A stretch of 36,385 nt of DNA from the NCBI RefSeq assembly GCF_018413525.1, contig NZ_JAHCDD010000062.1, positions 1 to 36,385 of the forward strand. The letters run 5' to 3'. Positions 7,342 to 14,717 of the stretch are shown piece after piece. The DNA is from Acidovorax sp. CCYZU-2555 (GTDB lineage Bacteria; Pseudomonadota; Gammaproteobacteria; Burkholderiales; Burkholderiaceae_C). The position numbers were made by a program, and so were the translations under genes. Position 1 is the first letter of the stretch; the number at the start of each line of letters is the position of its first letter. The notes beneath the pieces were generated by a model. It had not been told where the DNA came from. It saw only the letters and a list, made by a program, of their open reading frames with translations, and did no database searches.

Positions 7342-9564
7342 ATGACCTACCGCCTCTCCTCCTCCCGGCCCTGGGCCGCAGCCTGGCTGCTTGTCCTGGC
7401 CCTGCTCACGCTCGGAGCAGCGCCAAGCAGCTTCGCCCAGATTCAATTGCTAGGCAGCAGCCAGGCGTCCGGGGGCGCGGTCGTCACCACGCCGCGCGTG
7501 CGCGCGGAGCTGGTCGCCCATGCGCCAGACGGCGTCACGCCCGGCCAGCCGCTGTGGCTGGGCCTGCAGATCACGCATCAGCCCGAGTGGCACACCTACT
7601 GGAAGAACGCCGGCGACTCGGGCCTGCCCACGCAGCTGCAATGGCAGCTGCCCGCAGGCCTCGAAGCCGGTGAAATCGACTGGCCGCTGCCCGAAGCGAT
7701 TCGCGTCGGCCCGCTGGTCAACTATGGCTATGAAGGCCAGTTGCTGCTGCCCGTGCCGTTCAAGGTCGCCGCCGACTTCAAGGCCCCGGCCGGCGACACC
7801 GTGACCCTGCGCCTGCACGCGAGCTGGCTGGTGTGCCGCGTCGAGTGCATTCCGGAGGAAGGCGACTTCACGCTGCAGCTGCCGGTGCGCGGCGCCATCG
7901 CGATGCACGCCCAGGCATTCGCCGCGGCCCAGGCGAACCAGCCCACGGCGCTGGCGGGCCAGAGCACGGCCAAGGTCGACGGCGCGCGACTGCAGGTGCG
8001 CATCGCGGGCCTGCCTGCGTCGCTGCAGGGCAAGGAACTCACGCTGTTCCCCGAAACGCCCGAAGTGCTGGAGCACGCGGCCATTGCCGGCAGCGGCTGG
8101 ACCCAGGCCTGGGACGGCGCGGTCTGGACCGCCGACTGGCCGCTGTCGGCGATGCGCGGTGAAACGCCCAAGGAATTGCCGTTCGTGCTCGCACCCGTGG
8201 CCGCAGCCACTGACGGCCCGGTCGCCTGGCGCACCGTGGCCGCGGTCGAGGGCCGCTGGGACAGCGCGCCCGTCGCCGGCGTTTCGCCCGCGCTCGCCGC
8301 GGCGCTGGCCGCCAATGCACAGCAGCCCGCGGCCGCGCCGCCCGCATCGGGCACTTCCGGCTTCTGGATGGCGCTGCTGGGCGGACTGGTCGGCGGGCTG
8401 ATCCTCAATCTCATGCCCTGCGTGTTCCCGGTGCTGGCGATCAAGATCGTCGGCTTCGCGCGCCACGGCCAGGACCGGCGCGCGCTGCGCATCGGCGGCC
8501 TGGCGTATGGCGCGGGCGTGCTGTTGTCATTCCTGGCGCTGGGCGGCCTGCTGCTCGCGCTGCGCGCGGCCGGCCAGCAACTGGGCTGGGGCTTTCAGCT
8601 GCAGTCGCCTGGCCTGGTCGCGGCCATGGCCGTGCTGTTCACGCTGCTGGGGCTGAACCTTGCCGGCATGTTCGAGTTCGGCCGCATGCTGCCCCAGCGC
8701 TGGGCCAGCGCCCAGGTGCGCAACCCCGCGGGCGAAGCGTTTCTTTCGGGCGTGCTGGCCGTGGCCATCGCCTCGCCCTGCACCGCGCCGTTCATGGGCG
8801 CTTCGCTGGGCCTGGCGATCGACATGCCCGCGGCCCAGGCGCTGACGGTGTTCGCCGCGCTGGGCGTGGGCATGGCCCTGCCCTATGTGCTGGCGAGCTT
8901 CCTGCCCGCGCTGGTGCGCTGGCTGCCGCGCCCCGGCGCCTGGATGGAAACGTTCCGCCGCGCCATGGCGTTCCCCATGTTCGCCACCGTTGCCTGGCTG
9001 GTCTGGGTGCTGGGCCAGCAAAGCGGCATCGACGGCGCGGGCGCGCTGCTGGTGCTGCTGGTCGCGCTCAGCGCGCTGGTCTGGGCGTTGACGCTGGGCG
9101 GCAAGACCCGCTGGCTGCTGGGCAGCAGCCTGCTGCTGGCCACGCTGTGGCTGGGCAGCGCCGTGGGCCCGCACATCACGCGTGCCGCGGCCGCCGAGAG
9201 CGCGCCCACGGCCAGCGCCAGCGCTGCCGAGTGGCAACCCTGGTCGGCCGAACGCGTGAGCAGCCTCACGGCCGCGGGCACGCCGGTGTTCGTCGACTTC
9301 ACCGCGGCCTGGTGCGTGACCTGCCAGGTCAACAAGCACACCACGCTCAACCGCGACGACGTGCGCGCCGATTTCGCCGCGCGCGGCGTCACGCTGCTGC
9401 GCGCCGACTGGACACGGCGCGACCCGGCGATCACGCAGGCGCTGGCCGCGCTGGGCCGCAGCGGCGTGCCGGTCTACGTGCTGTATGCGCCGGGCAAGCC
9501 GCCGCATGTCATGACCGAGCTGCTGTCGCCCGCCGAAGTGCATGGTGCCTTGCAGGCGCTCTAG
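7342..9564 (+). CDS. dsbD: Protein-disulfide reductase, DsbD family
   Basis: A 740-residue inner-membrane reductase that moves electrons from cytoplasmic thioredoxin to periplasmic partners. Order of parts: signal peptide ending near ...SSFAQ (residues 1-33); a large periplasmic N-terminal domain with a Cys pair C165/C169 in WLVCRVECIPEEG; a hydrophobic core from about residue 340 with the two redox cysteines C360 (NLMPCVFPV) and C480 (ASPCTAPFMG); and a C-terminal thioredoxin-like domain with AAWCVTC (C658/C661). All three redox pairs are present. It is longer than E. coli DsbD because of the extended N-terminal domain, which resembles ScsB-type members, so the preferred partner may differ. 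The symbol is by family. The start is the ATG immediately preceding a clear signal peptide. Confidence 0.9.
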   Translation: MTYRLSSSRPWAAAWLLVLALLTLGAAPSSFAQIQLLGSSQASGGAVVTTPRVRAELVAHAPDGVTPGQPLWLGLQITHQPEWHTYWKNAGDSGLPTQLQWQLPAGLEAGEIDWPLPEAIRVGPLVNYGYEGQLLLPVPFKVAADFKAPAGDTVTLRLHASWLVCRVECIPEEGDFTLQLPVRGAIAMHAQAFAAAQANQPTALAGQSTAKVDGARLQVRIAGLPASLQGKELTLFPETPEVLEHAAIAGSGWTQAWDGAVWTADWPLSAMRGETPKELPFVLAPVAAATDGPVAWRTVAAVEGRWDSAPVAGVSPALAAALAANAQQPAAAPPASGTSGFWMALLGGLVGGLILNLMPCVFPVLAIKIVGFARHGQDRRALRIGGLAYGAGVLLSFLALGGLLLALRAAGQQLGWGFQLQSPGLVAAMAVLFTLLGLNLAGMFEFGRMLPQRWASAQVRNPAGEAFLSGVLAVAIASPCTAPFMGASLGLAIDMPAAQALTVFAALGVGMALPYVLASFLPALVRWLPRPGAWMETFRRAMAFPMFATVAWLVWVLGQQSGIDGAGALLVLLVALSALVWALTLGGKTRWLLGSSLLLATLWLGSAVGPHITRAAAAESAPTASASAAEWQPWSAERVSSLTAAGTPVFVDFTAAWCVTCQVNKHTTLNRDDVRADFAARGVTLLRADWTRRDPAITQALAALGRSGVPVYVLYAPGKPPHVMTELLSPAEVHGALQAL

Positions 9565-9664
9565 GGATTTACCCTTTCCGGCATGGGCGCGCTCCCCGTA
9601 CCGGGAAGCAGCGTCAGCGTAAACCTACAAACACAGGCCGTTTGATCGGCCTAGACTGAACGCA

Positions 9665-9684
9665 CGCTGCACCTTCTTGCAGCG
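9665..9684. other. Small hairpin in dsbD-membrane protein spacer
   Basis: A 7-bp perfect inverted repeat (CGCTGCA / TGCAGCG, 6-base loop) in the 171-bp gap after dsbD. There is no T-run after it, so a terminator role is uncertain. A second 6-bp stem (AGGCCG / CGGCCT) lies just upstream near 9635-9652. Neither matches a riboswitch I recognise. Confidence 0.3.
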
Positions 9685-9735
9685 CGCCGGAGTCGCAGTC
9701 CAGGCGTACCGGCGTCGACCTTCAGGAGGTTTGCC

Positions 9736-10281
9736 ATGACCGCTACACTGCGCCACCATTCCCCCCACAGCGACGATCGCCATTCGCACCCGGACAAACA
9801 CCTGCTGCCGCGCCGCTGGCGCTACGGGCTGCTGGCGCTGCTGGTCGCCTGCCTGGCAATAGCGGGCGCGGTCGTGCCCGCGGTCTGGAATCTGCTGGAT
9901 GTCTTCGACCAGTTGCCCAAGATCGCCTGGTTCCAGGATCTGCTCGCGCGCTCGCCGGCCGTGAGCTGGTCGCTGATGCTGGTCTGGGGCACGGCCGTCT
10001 CGATCGCGCTGCTGTCCCTGCTGTCGCTGCGCAACGGCTGGCAGGGCGTGCTGCTGGTCGGCGCGCTCACGCTCTGGGCCGTGACCTGGTACGTGCACAT
10101 GCCGCATGTGGAGCAATGCCATGCGATGTACGGCACGGGCAATATCTGCAACACCTGGCAATGGGTGTTCACCATCAGCCTGTCGCTCGCGACCGCGCTC
10201 TATATGTTCGTGATCTTCCTGCTGAGCCTGTCGGCGCTGGGCCTGCTGTTCACGCAGCCCGACGAAACGCCCGACGAGTGA
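9736..10281 (+). CDS. Four-helix membrane protein with His-rich N-terminus and a Cys pair
   Basis: A 181-residue protein I do not recognise. Residues 7-22 hold seven histidines among polar residues, followed by RRWR and a first membrane helix (about 30-50). Three more helices follow, near 77-98, 102-120 and 142-172. By the positive-inside rule the N-terminus is cytoplasmic, so the loop between helices 3 and 4, with C128 and C138, faces the periplasm and could form a disulfide. A strong ribosome binding site, AGGAGG at 9724-9729, lies six bases before the ATG. The gene follows dsbD by 171 bp on the same strand and ends 7 bp from the convergent olsB gene. A thiol-related role is only a suggestion from context. 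Confidence 0.75.
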   Translation: MTATLRHHSPHSDDRHSHPDKHLLPRRWRYGLLALLVACLAIAGAVVPAVWNLLDVFDQLPKIAWFQDLLARSPAVSWSLMLVWGTAVSIALLSLLSLRNGWQGVLLVGALTLWAVTWYVHMPHVEQCHAMYGTGNICNTWQWVFTISLSLATALYMFVIFLLSLSALGLLFTQPDETPDE

Positions 10282-10288
10282 AGCGGCT

Positions 10289-11131
10289 TCAGCCGTGCTG
10301 GCGCCGGTAGCGCGCGGGCAGGTCGGCGATGCGCGCCATCAGCGGCAGGTCGGCAGTCTGGAAGTCCGGGTCCCAGGCCGGAGCCCCCAGCACTTTCGCG
10401 CCCATGCGCAGATAGCCCTGGATCAGGGCCGGCGGCTGCACATTGGCTGCGGCCGGCGTGCCGCGGCCTTCGGCCGGCAACGGCAAGGCGGTATAGGGCT
10501 TGACCTGCATCGCGGGCTCGGCCAGGTAGCGGGTGCGCAGCTGTTGCCAGATGCTGGCCGCGCCTTCACCGTAGGCCAGGCCGGGGTGATACATGGGCAT
10601 GCTCGCGCAGCCCAGCATGGCTTCGAGCCGGTTGCGCTGCATGAACTCGGCCAGCGCGCCCCACAGGGCGATGATCGTCGCGCCGTTGCGCCATTCGGCA
10701 TGCACGCAGCTGCGGCCCAGCTCGACCAGGCGCGGGCGCCATTCCTCTATGGGGGCGAGGTCGAATTCAGTGTCTGAGTAGAGGCCGCCCGCGCGCCGCG
10801 CTTCGGCCGGCGTCAGCAGACGGTAGGTGCCGACCACGGCCTGGCTCACCGGATCGCGCACCAGCAGGTGTTCGCAATAGGCGTCGAAGTGATCTATATC
10901 GTGGCCCGCGAGTTCGGTGGGCAGGCGTGCGCCCATCTCCTGTACGAACACCTGGTGGCGCAGGCGCTGGGCTTCGCGCACTTCGTCCTGGTGGCGCGCC
11001 CACTGCACCAGCAGACGCGCGGGAGGCCTGGTCTCCACAGGAGGCCGCAGCAGGGCGGGCAGCGCCCGGGGCTGGTAGACGGGCATCGATGCCCAGTCTC
11101 CGATCGGCATGGCTTGCAGGTTCTCGTCCAT
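10289..11131 (-). CDS. olsB: OlsB-type ornithine N-acyltransferase (GNAT-like, lyso-ornithine lipid synthesis)
   Basis: A 280-residue protein of the OlsB/hemolysin-like acyltransferase family, which transfers a 3-hydroxyacyl chain from ACP to the alpha-amino group of ornithine, the first step of ornithine-lipid synthesis. Matching segments are LRHQVFVQEMGA, VVGTYRLLTP, LVELGRSCVHAEWR, MLGCASM and GYLRMGAKVLGAPAWDPDFQ followed by TADLPL. The ATG at 11131 is preceded by GGGGAG (11137-11142), a good binding site. The O-acyltransferase partner OlsA is not in this window. Some family members have other amine or acyl substrates, so the reaction is inferred from family likeness. It is the second of two minus-strand genes after gltS, but with a 280-bp gap it probably has its own promoter. 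Confidence 0.82.
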   Translation of the reverse strand: MDENLQAMPIGDWASMPVYQPRALPALLRPPVETRPPARLLVQWARHQDEVREAQRLRHQVFVQEMGARLPTELAGHDIDHFDAYCEHLLVRDPVSQAVVGTYRLLTPAEARRAGGLYSDTEFDLAPIEEWRPRLVELGRSCVHAEWRNGATIIALWGALAEFMQRNRLEAMLGCASMPMYHPGLAYGEGAASIWQQLRTRYLAEPAMQVKPYTALPLPAEGRGTPAAANVQPPALIQGYLRMGAKVLGAPAWDPDFQTADLPLMARIADLPARYRRQHG

Positions 11132-11194
11132 ACATTCTCCCCGACGCGCAGCGTTGAATTGGCGTGATACCGGGGGGGATCGGGTGGGTGACGG

Positions 11195-11207
11195 GTGACC
11201 GCGTCAC
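11195..11207. promoter_or_regulatory. GTGAC-CGC-GTCAC palindrome upstream of olsB
   Basis: A perfect 5-bp inverted repeat with a 3-bp centre, 64-76 bp before the olsB start, preceded by another GTGAC copy at 11188-11192. This is the size of a small dimeric-repressor site. No binding protein can be named from sequence, so the role is a guess from position. Confidence 0.25.
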
Positions 11208-11306
11208 TCCCCTTTTTTTCAGCCCCGGCTCACGCTATGCATTGTTGGCGCGCGATGTGACAGGGGCGTGATGGAGCGGTGACAGTTGCGTGTCGAGGGG
11301 GATGCC

Positions 11307-11334
11307 CGCCCTTCGACAGGCTAAGGGCGAACGG
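11307..11334. repeat. Single palindromic repeat (REP-like) downstream of gltS
   Basis: Inverted-repeat element CGCCCTTCGACAGGCTAAGG followed by GCGAACGG, 78 bp beyond the gltS stop. It is the same family as the array at 32007-32312, with one base change in the centre. It probably forms a transcript-end hairpin for gltS. Confidence 0.7.
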
Positions 11335-11411
11335 TGGTTGAGGGCGCGCAGGCTCGCTCAAAGCGAATGGAAACGGCAAAACAAGGGAAAGGGAGGCGTT
11401 GCGCCCCCCTC

Positions 11412-12632
11412 TCATCTCGCCAACCATTGAATAACCAGCGCATTGACGATATCGACAAAGAACCCGCAGACCAGCGGCACGACGATGAACGCGCGGTGGG
11501 CAGCGCCATGGCTGTGGGTCACCGCGGTCATGTTGGCCATGGCCGTGGCCGTGGAGCCCAGCGCGATGCCGCCAAAGCCCGAGCAGATCACGGCCGCTTC
11601 GTAGTCGCTGCCCATGCAGCGGAATACCACCCAGACGGTGAACGCCACGGTAAGCAGCACCTGCAGCACGAGCACGCTGAGCACAAAGCCCATCACGCCG
11701 TCGAGCATCCACAGCTGCAAGCCCATCAGCGCCATGGTCAGGAACAGCCCCAGGCAGATATCCGAAATCAACGCCAGGCCCTGGCGTATGCCCTGCCAAT
11801 GCTGGGTATCGCCGTTGCCGCCGACCAGCCAGCGGCCCAGCAGGTTGCGCAGCAACATGCCGGACATCAGGCAGCCGACAAACATCGGCAACTGCAGACC
11901 GATTTCGTGGAACAGCGGGGTGATCACTTCGCCCAGCAGCAGCGCCAGGTTGAGCCACAGCAGCGCGCGCAGCACGCCCATATAGTCCAGCGGCGGGCTG
12001 TGCTCTGCCGTCACGCCGACATCGAGCGCGCCCACGCCGCCGATCAGCCGGTGGCGGCGCATCAGGTAGCTGGCCACCGGGCCGCCAATGGTGCAGGCCA
12101 CGATCAGCCCCACCATGTTGCTGGCCATGCCCAGCTCGACGGCGTTGGCAATGCCCAGGCGCTCGACAAAGTCCGGCCCCCAGGCCAGGGTGGTGCCTAT
12201 GCCGCCGGTCAGCGAGATCGAGCCGGTCATCAGTCCGGCGCGCGGATCGAGACCGAACACGCCGGCCACGCCCATGCCCAGCAGGTTCTGCAGCACGATG
12301 AAACCCGAGGACAGGCCCAGCAGCCACACCACAGGCTTGCCGCCCTCGCGCAGCGTGCGCAGATCCGACTTGAGCCCGATGCCGGCGAAGAAATACAGCA
12401 GCAGCATGTCGCGCACGCCGAGGTCGAATTCAATGCGCAGGCCCAGCACCATATAGGCAGCCCCAACCACGCAGGCGCACAGAAAGCCTCCGACCACCGG
12501 CTCGGGAATGCTGTAGCGGCGCAACAGCGCCGATTGCTGGCTCACCTTCTGCCCGACGAAAAACAGCAGGATGGCAAGCGTGAAGCTCTGGAAAGCAGGT
12601 ATGGCGAGCGTTTCAGGCAGATGCACAAACAT
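11412..12632 (-). CDS. gltS: Sodium/glutamate symporter GltS
   Basis: A 406-residue inner-membrane carrier, close to the 401 residues of E. coli GltS. It has about ten or more hydrophobic helices in two halves, with the glycine-rich reentrant segments GSISLTGGIGTTLAWGPDF in the first half and SGFGGIALGSTATAMANM in the second, which are hallmark substrate/sodium loops of this family. It takes up glutamate with Na+. The ATG at 12632 starts MFVHLPETLAIPAFQSFTLA, a normal family N-terminus; the longer open frame running through hemE in antisense is a high-GC artefact. It is divergent from hemE across a 264-bp region. Confidence 0.9.
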   Translation of the reverse strand: MFVHLPETLAIPAFQSFTLAILLFFVGQKVSQQSALLRRYSIPEPVVGGFLCACVVGAAYMVLGLRIEFDLGVRDMLLLYFFAGIGLKSDLRTLREGGKPVVWLLGLSSGFIVLQNLLGMGVAGVFGLDPRAGLMTGSISLTGGIGTTLAWGPDFVERLGIANAVELGMASNMVGLIVACTIGGPVASYLMRRHRLIGGVGALDVGVTAEHSPPLDYMGVLRALLWLNLALLLGEVITPLFHEIGLQLPMFVGCLMSGMLLRNLLGRWLVGGNGDTQHWQGIRQGLALISDICLGLFLTMALMGLQLWMLDGVMGFVLSVLVLQVLLTVAFTVWVVFRCMGSDYEAAVICSGFGGIALGSTATAMANMTAVTHSHGAAHRAFIVVPLVCGFFVDIVNALVIQWLAR

Positions 12633-12645
12633 TTCCAACGTCAGG

Positions 12646-12668
12646 CAGCGCACCGGAAATCCGGCGCA
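12646..12668. promoter_or_regulatory. Inverted repeat in gltS leader region
   Basis: An imperfect palindrome around CCGGAAATCCGG, flanked by GCGC on both sides, lies 14-36 bp upstream of the gltS start. It may be an operator or a leader hairpin. No regulator can be assigned. Confidence 0.25.
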
Positions 12669-12896
12669 AAAAAGTCCATTGTGCCTGCGCGCAAAGACAA
12701 ACGCCTGCGCGCATGCGTGCCCCAGGGCCAGCGTGCGACATGCGCGATCCGTTAAACTCCCTGATTGTCCGACCCAACCATTGACCGCTTGACCAGACCC
12801 GAAACCGGCCTGGCGCAGGCGCCGTCCATGGCCGCCGGCTGGCCCCTTGCGGGCCCAGCATCCGGCCCGGCCCAGCCCCCTTTGTGAGTGAGCACC

Positions 12897-14009
12897 ATGT
12901 CTTTTGCCCCCCTCCAAAACGACACTTTCCTGCGCGCCTGCCGTCGCCAGGCCACCGATTACACCCCGCTGTGGCTGATGCGCCAGGCGGGTCGCTACCT
13001 GCCTGAATACAAGGCCACGCGCGCCCAGGCCGGCAGCTTCATGGGTCTGGCGACCAACGTCGACTATGCGACTGAAGTCACGCTGCAGCCGCTGGAGCGC
13101 TTTCCACTCGATGCCGCGATCCTGTTCAGCGACATCCTGACCATTCCCGACGCCATGGGCCTGGGCCTGAGCTTCGAGGCCGGTGAAGGCCCGCGCTTTG
13201 CCAAGGTGGTGCGCGACGAGGCCGCCGTGGCCGAACTCGCCGTGCCCGACATGGACAAGCTCAGCTACGTGTTCAACGCCGTGACGTCGATCCGCCGCGC
13301 GCTCAACGGCCGCGTGCCGCTGATCGGCTTCTCGGGCAGCCCCTGGACGCTGGCCTGCTACATGGTCGAAGGCCAGGGCAGCGCCGACTACCGCCTGGTC
13401 AAGAGCCTGATGTATGCGCGCCCCGACCTGATGCACCGCATCCTGCGCGTCAACGCCGACAGCGTGGCGGCCTATCTCAATGCGCAGATCGACGCCGGCG
13501 CCCAGGCCGTGATGATTTTCGACAGCTGGGGCGGCGTGCTCGCCGATGGCTGCTTCCAGGAGTTCAGCCTGGCCTACACGCGCCGCGTGCTGTCCCAGCT
13601 CAAACGCACGGGCGTGGACGGCACCGACGTGCCGCGCATCGTCTTCACCAAGGGCGGCGGCATCTGGCTGCCCGAAATGAAGGACATGGACTGCGAAGTG
13701 CTGGGCCTGGACTGGACAGCCAATCTGGGCAAGGCGCGCGCGATTGTCGGCGGCGACGTCGGCGGCCCGGGCAAGGCCTTGCAGGGCAATATCGATCCCA
13801 ACGTGCTGTTCGCCCCGCCCGAGCAGGTCGCGGCCCAGGCGCGCGCCGTGCTCGACAGCTTTGGCAAGCCGCATACCGACCGCAGCACCACCGGCCCCAC
13901 GCATATCTTCAACCTGGGCCACGGCATCAGCCAGTTCACGCCGCCCGAACATGTGGCCGCGCTCGTCGAAACGGTGCACAGCCACTCGCGCGCGCTGCGC
14001 CAAAACTGA
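12897..14009 (+). CDS. hemE: Uroporphyrinogen III decarboxylase
   Basis: A 370-residue cytoplasmic enzyme that decarboxylates the four acetate side chains of uroporphyrinogen III to give coproporphyrinogen III in haem synthesis. Signature segments are [15 protein letters not shown] with the substrate-binding arginines, [17 protein letters not shown] with the catalytic aspartate, [10 protein letters not shown], and NLGHGI near the C-terminus. Length and motifs are all normal. The ATG at 12897 starts [18 protein letters not shown], the standard N-terminus; an in-frame GTG nine bases upstream is a less likely alternative. It is divergent from gltS. A strong hairpin follows at 14017-14048, and then the unusual 708-bp gap before priA. 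Confidence 0.97.
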   Translation: MSFAPLQNDTFLRACRRQATDYTPLWLMRQAGRYLPEYKATRAQAGSFMGLATNVDYATEVTLQPLERFPLDAAILFSDILTIPDAMGLGLSFEAGEGPRFAKVVRDEAAVAELAVPDMDKLSYVFNAVTSIRRALNGRVPLIGFSGSPWTLACYMVEGQGSADYRLVKSLMYARPDLMHRILRVNADSVAAYLNAQIDAGAQAVMIFDSWGGVLADGCFQEFSLAYTRRVLSQLKRTGVDGTDVPRIVFTKGGGIWLPEMKDMDCEVLGLDWTANLGKARAIVGGDVGGPGKALQGNIDPNVLFAPPEQVAAQARAVLDSFGKPHTDRSTTGPTHIFNLGHGISQFTPPEHVAALVETVHSHSRALRQN

Positions 14010-14016
14010 CCGATTT

Positions 14017-14048
14017 GCGCTTCGCCGCGGCGGCGCCGGGCGAAGCGC
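14017..14048 (+). terminator. Hairpin after hemE
   Basis: A 10-bp perfect inverted repeat (GCGCTTCGCC / GGCGAAGCGC) with a 12-base GC-rich loop starts 8 bases after the hemE stop. The stem is strong, but no T-run follows, so intrinsic termination is likely rather than certain. Confidence 0.5.
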
Positions 14049-14295
14049 TTGAGGCTTGCAGTGCAGGCCAGGGTGAGCGAGCGCCCACCTTGAGCCGTCA
14101 TCAGTTATGCACAGCGATGGGGCAGCCTGGTGCAGGCGCTTGTGGTGCAACGGCTGCGGCACGGATGCCTTGAAACCCTTGAAGAAAACACGCAAGTCGT
14201 TGATTTAAAACAATATTCCCCAACAGCCGCTGAACTCTCCTACAGCGTCCGGCAAGAAATTGCGCAAGCGGGCGGTTTCAACCCCGGCGCTTGTG

Positions 14296-14315
14296 CACAA
14301 AGTTATCCACAGAAA
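14296..14315 (+). repeat. 20-bp perfect direct repeat, copy 1 (contains a DnaA box)
   Basis: CACAAAGTTATCCACAGAAA, identical to the copy at 14629-14648. The conserved part extends beyond the 9-bp DnaA box on both sides, so the flanks are also conserved between the copies. Confidence 0.85.
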
Positions 14316-14628
14316 CTTCAGAAATTAGCAAATAAACTCTGAAATCAAGGACTTGCGGCTGGTTTCTCGTTTTTTTCTGCGAAACGCTCAGGGTTTGGCC
14401 CGAAAACTAGTGGATTTCAGGCGCTTGACACCAACCCGCATTCCGACTTATGCACATCAGCGGGCGATCGAAAAAGCCGCCAGGGAGGCTGTCATGCCAC
14501 CGTCACAGGTGTTGCAGCCCCCATGCAAGCCCTTGTTTTATAAAGAGAAGCCGTGCCGGCCACAAAACGAAAAAAGCGACACCGAACACCGCAAAAGCTT
14601 TCCTGCCTGCACAAGCCCTGACAATTCC

Positions 14629-14648
14629 CACAAAGTTATCCACAGAAA
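14629..14648 (+). repeat. 20-bp perfect direct repeat, copy 2 (contains a DnaA box)
   Basis: Second copy of CACAAAGTTATCCACAGAAA, 333 bp from the first and 70 bp before the priA start. Same orientation as copy 1. Confidence 0.85.
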
Positions 14649-14717
14649 ATCGCTGAAAAGCAGGGAATCCGCTGATTTCCTAACCGAGCGCTTTCTGCCT
14701 TCCTTTTACCCGCCGCA

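Larger units (their letters stand above)
14100..14660. other. DnaA-box cluster in the hemE-priA gap (candidate origin or DnaA-binding locus)
   Basis: Four perfect TTATNCACA boxes lie on the same strand: 14105-14113 (TTATGCACA), 14303-14311 (TTATCCACA), 14448-14456 (TTATGCACA) and 14636-14644 (TTATCCACA). A near-match on both strands, TTGTGCACAA, is at 14291-14300, eight bases before the second box start. Base composition drops to about 42% GC in 14281-14340 and 50% in 14341-14400 and 14581-14700, against roughly 68-70% in neighbouring genes. AT-rich tracts occur at 14198-14222, 14312-14347 and 14366-14378. No convincing gene fills the 708-bp gap. Such a set of boxes suits oriC, a datA-like DnaA sink, or DnaA control of priA. 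In Caulobacter the origin is beside hemE, but betaproteobacterial origins are usually near dnaA, which is absent here. Confidence 0.6.

Noticed and set aside
11208..11220. Terminator formed by the GTGAC palindrome and following T-run
   Set aside because: The T-run is on the plus strand, but the flanking genes here are transcribed from the minus strand, so no transcript would use it.
11412..14195. Very long minus-strand open frame running through gltS and antisense to hemE
   Set aside because: Only the 11412-12632 part reads as GltS. The rest is arginine/alanine/glutamine-rich sequence antisense to a certain hemE, an expected effect of high third-position GC.
14130..14342. Possible 70-residue gene in the hemE-priA gap
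   Set aside because: No ribosome binding site, no recognisable motif, composition unlike neighbouring genes, and it covers a DnaA box and AT-rich tracts.
14425..14454. TTGACA followed by TATGCA as a priA promoter
   Set aside because: The -10 element matches only three of six positions and coincides with a DnaA box. Possible but not supportable.
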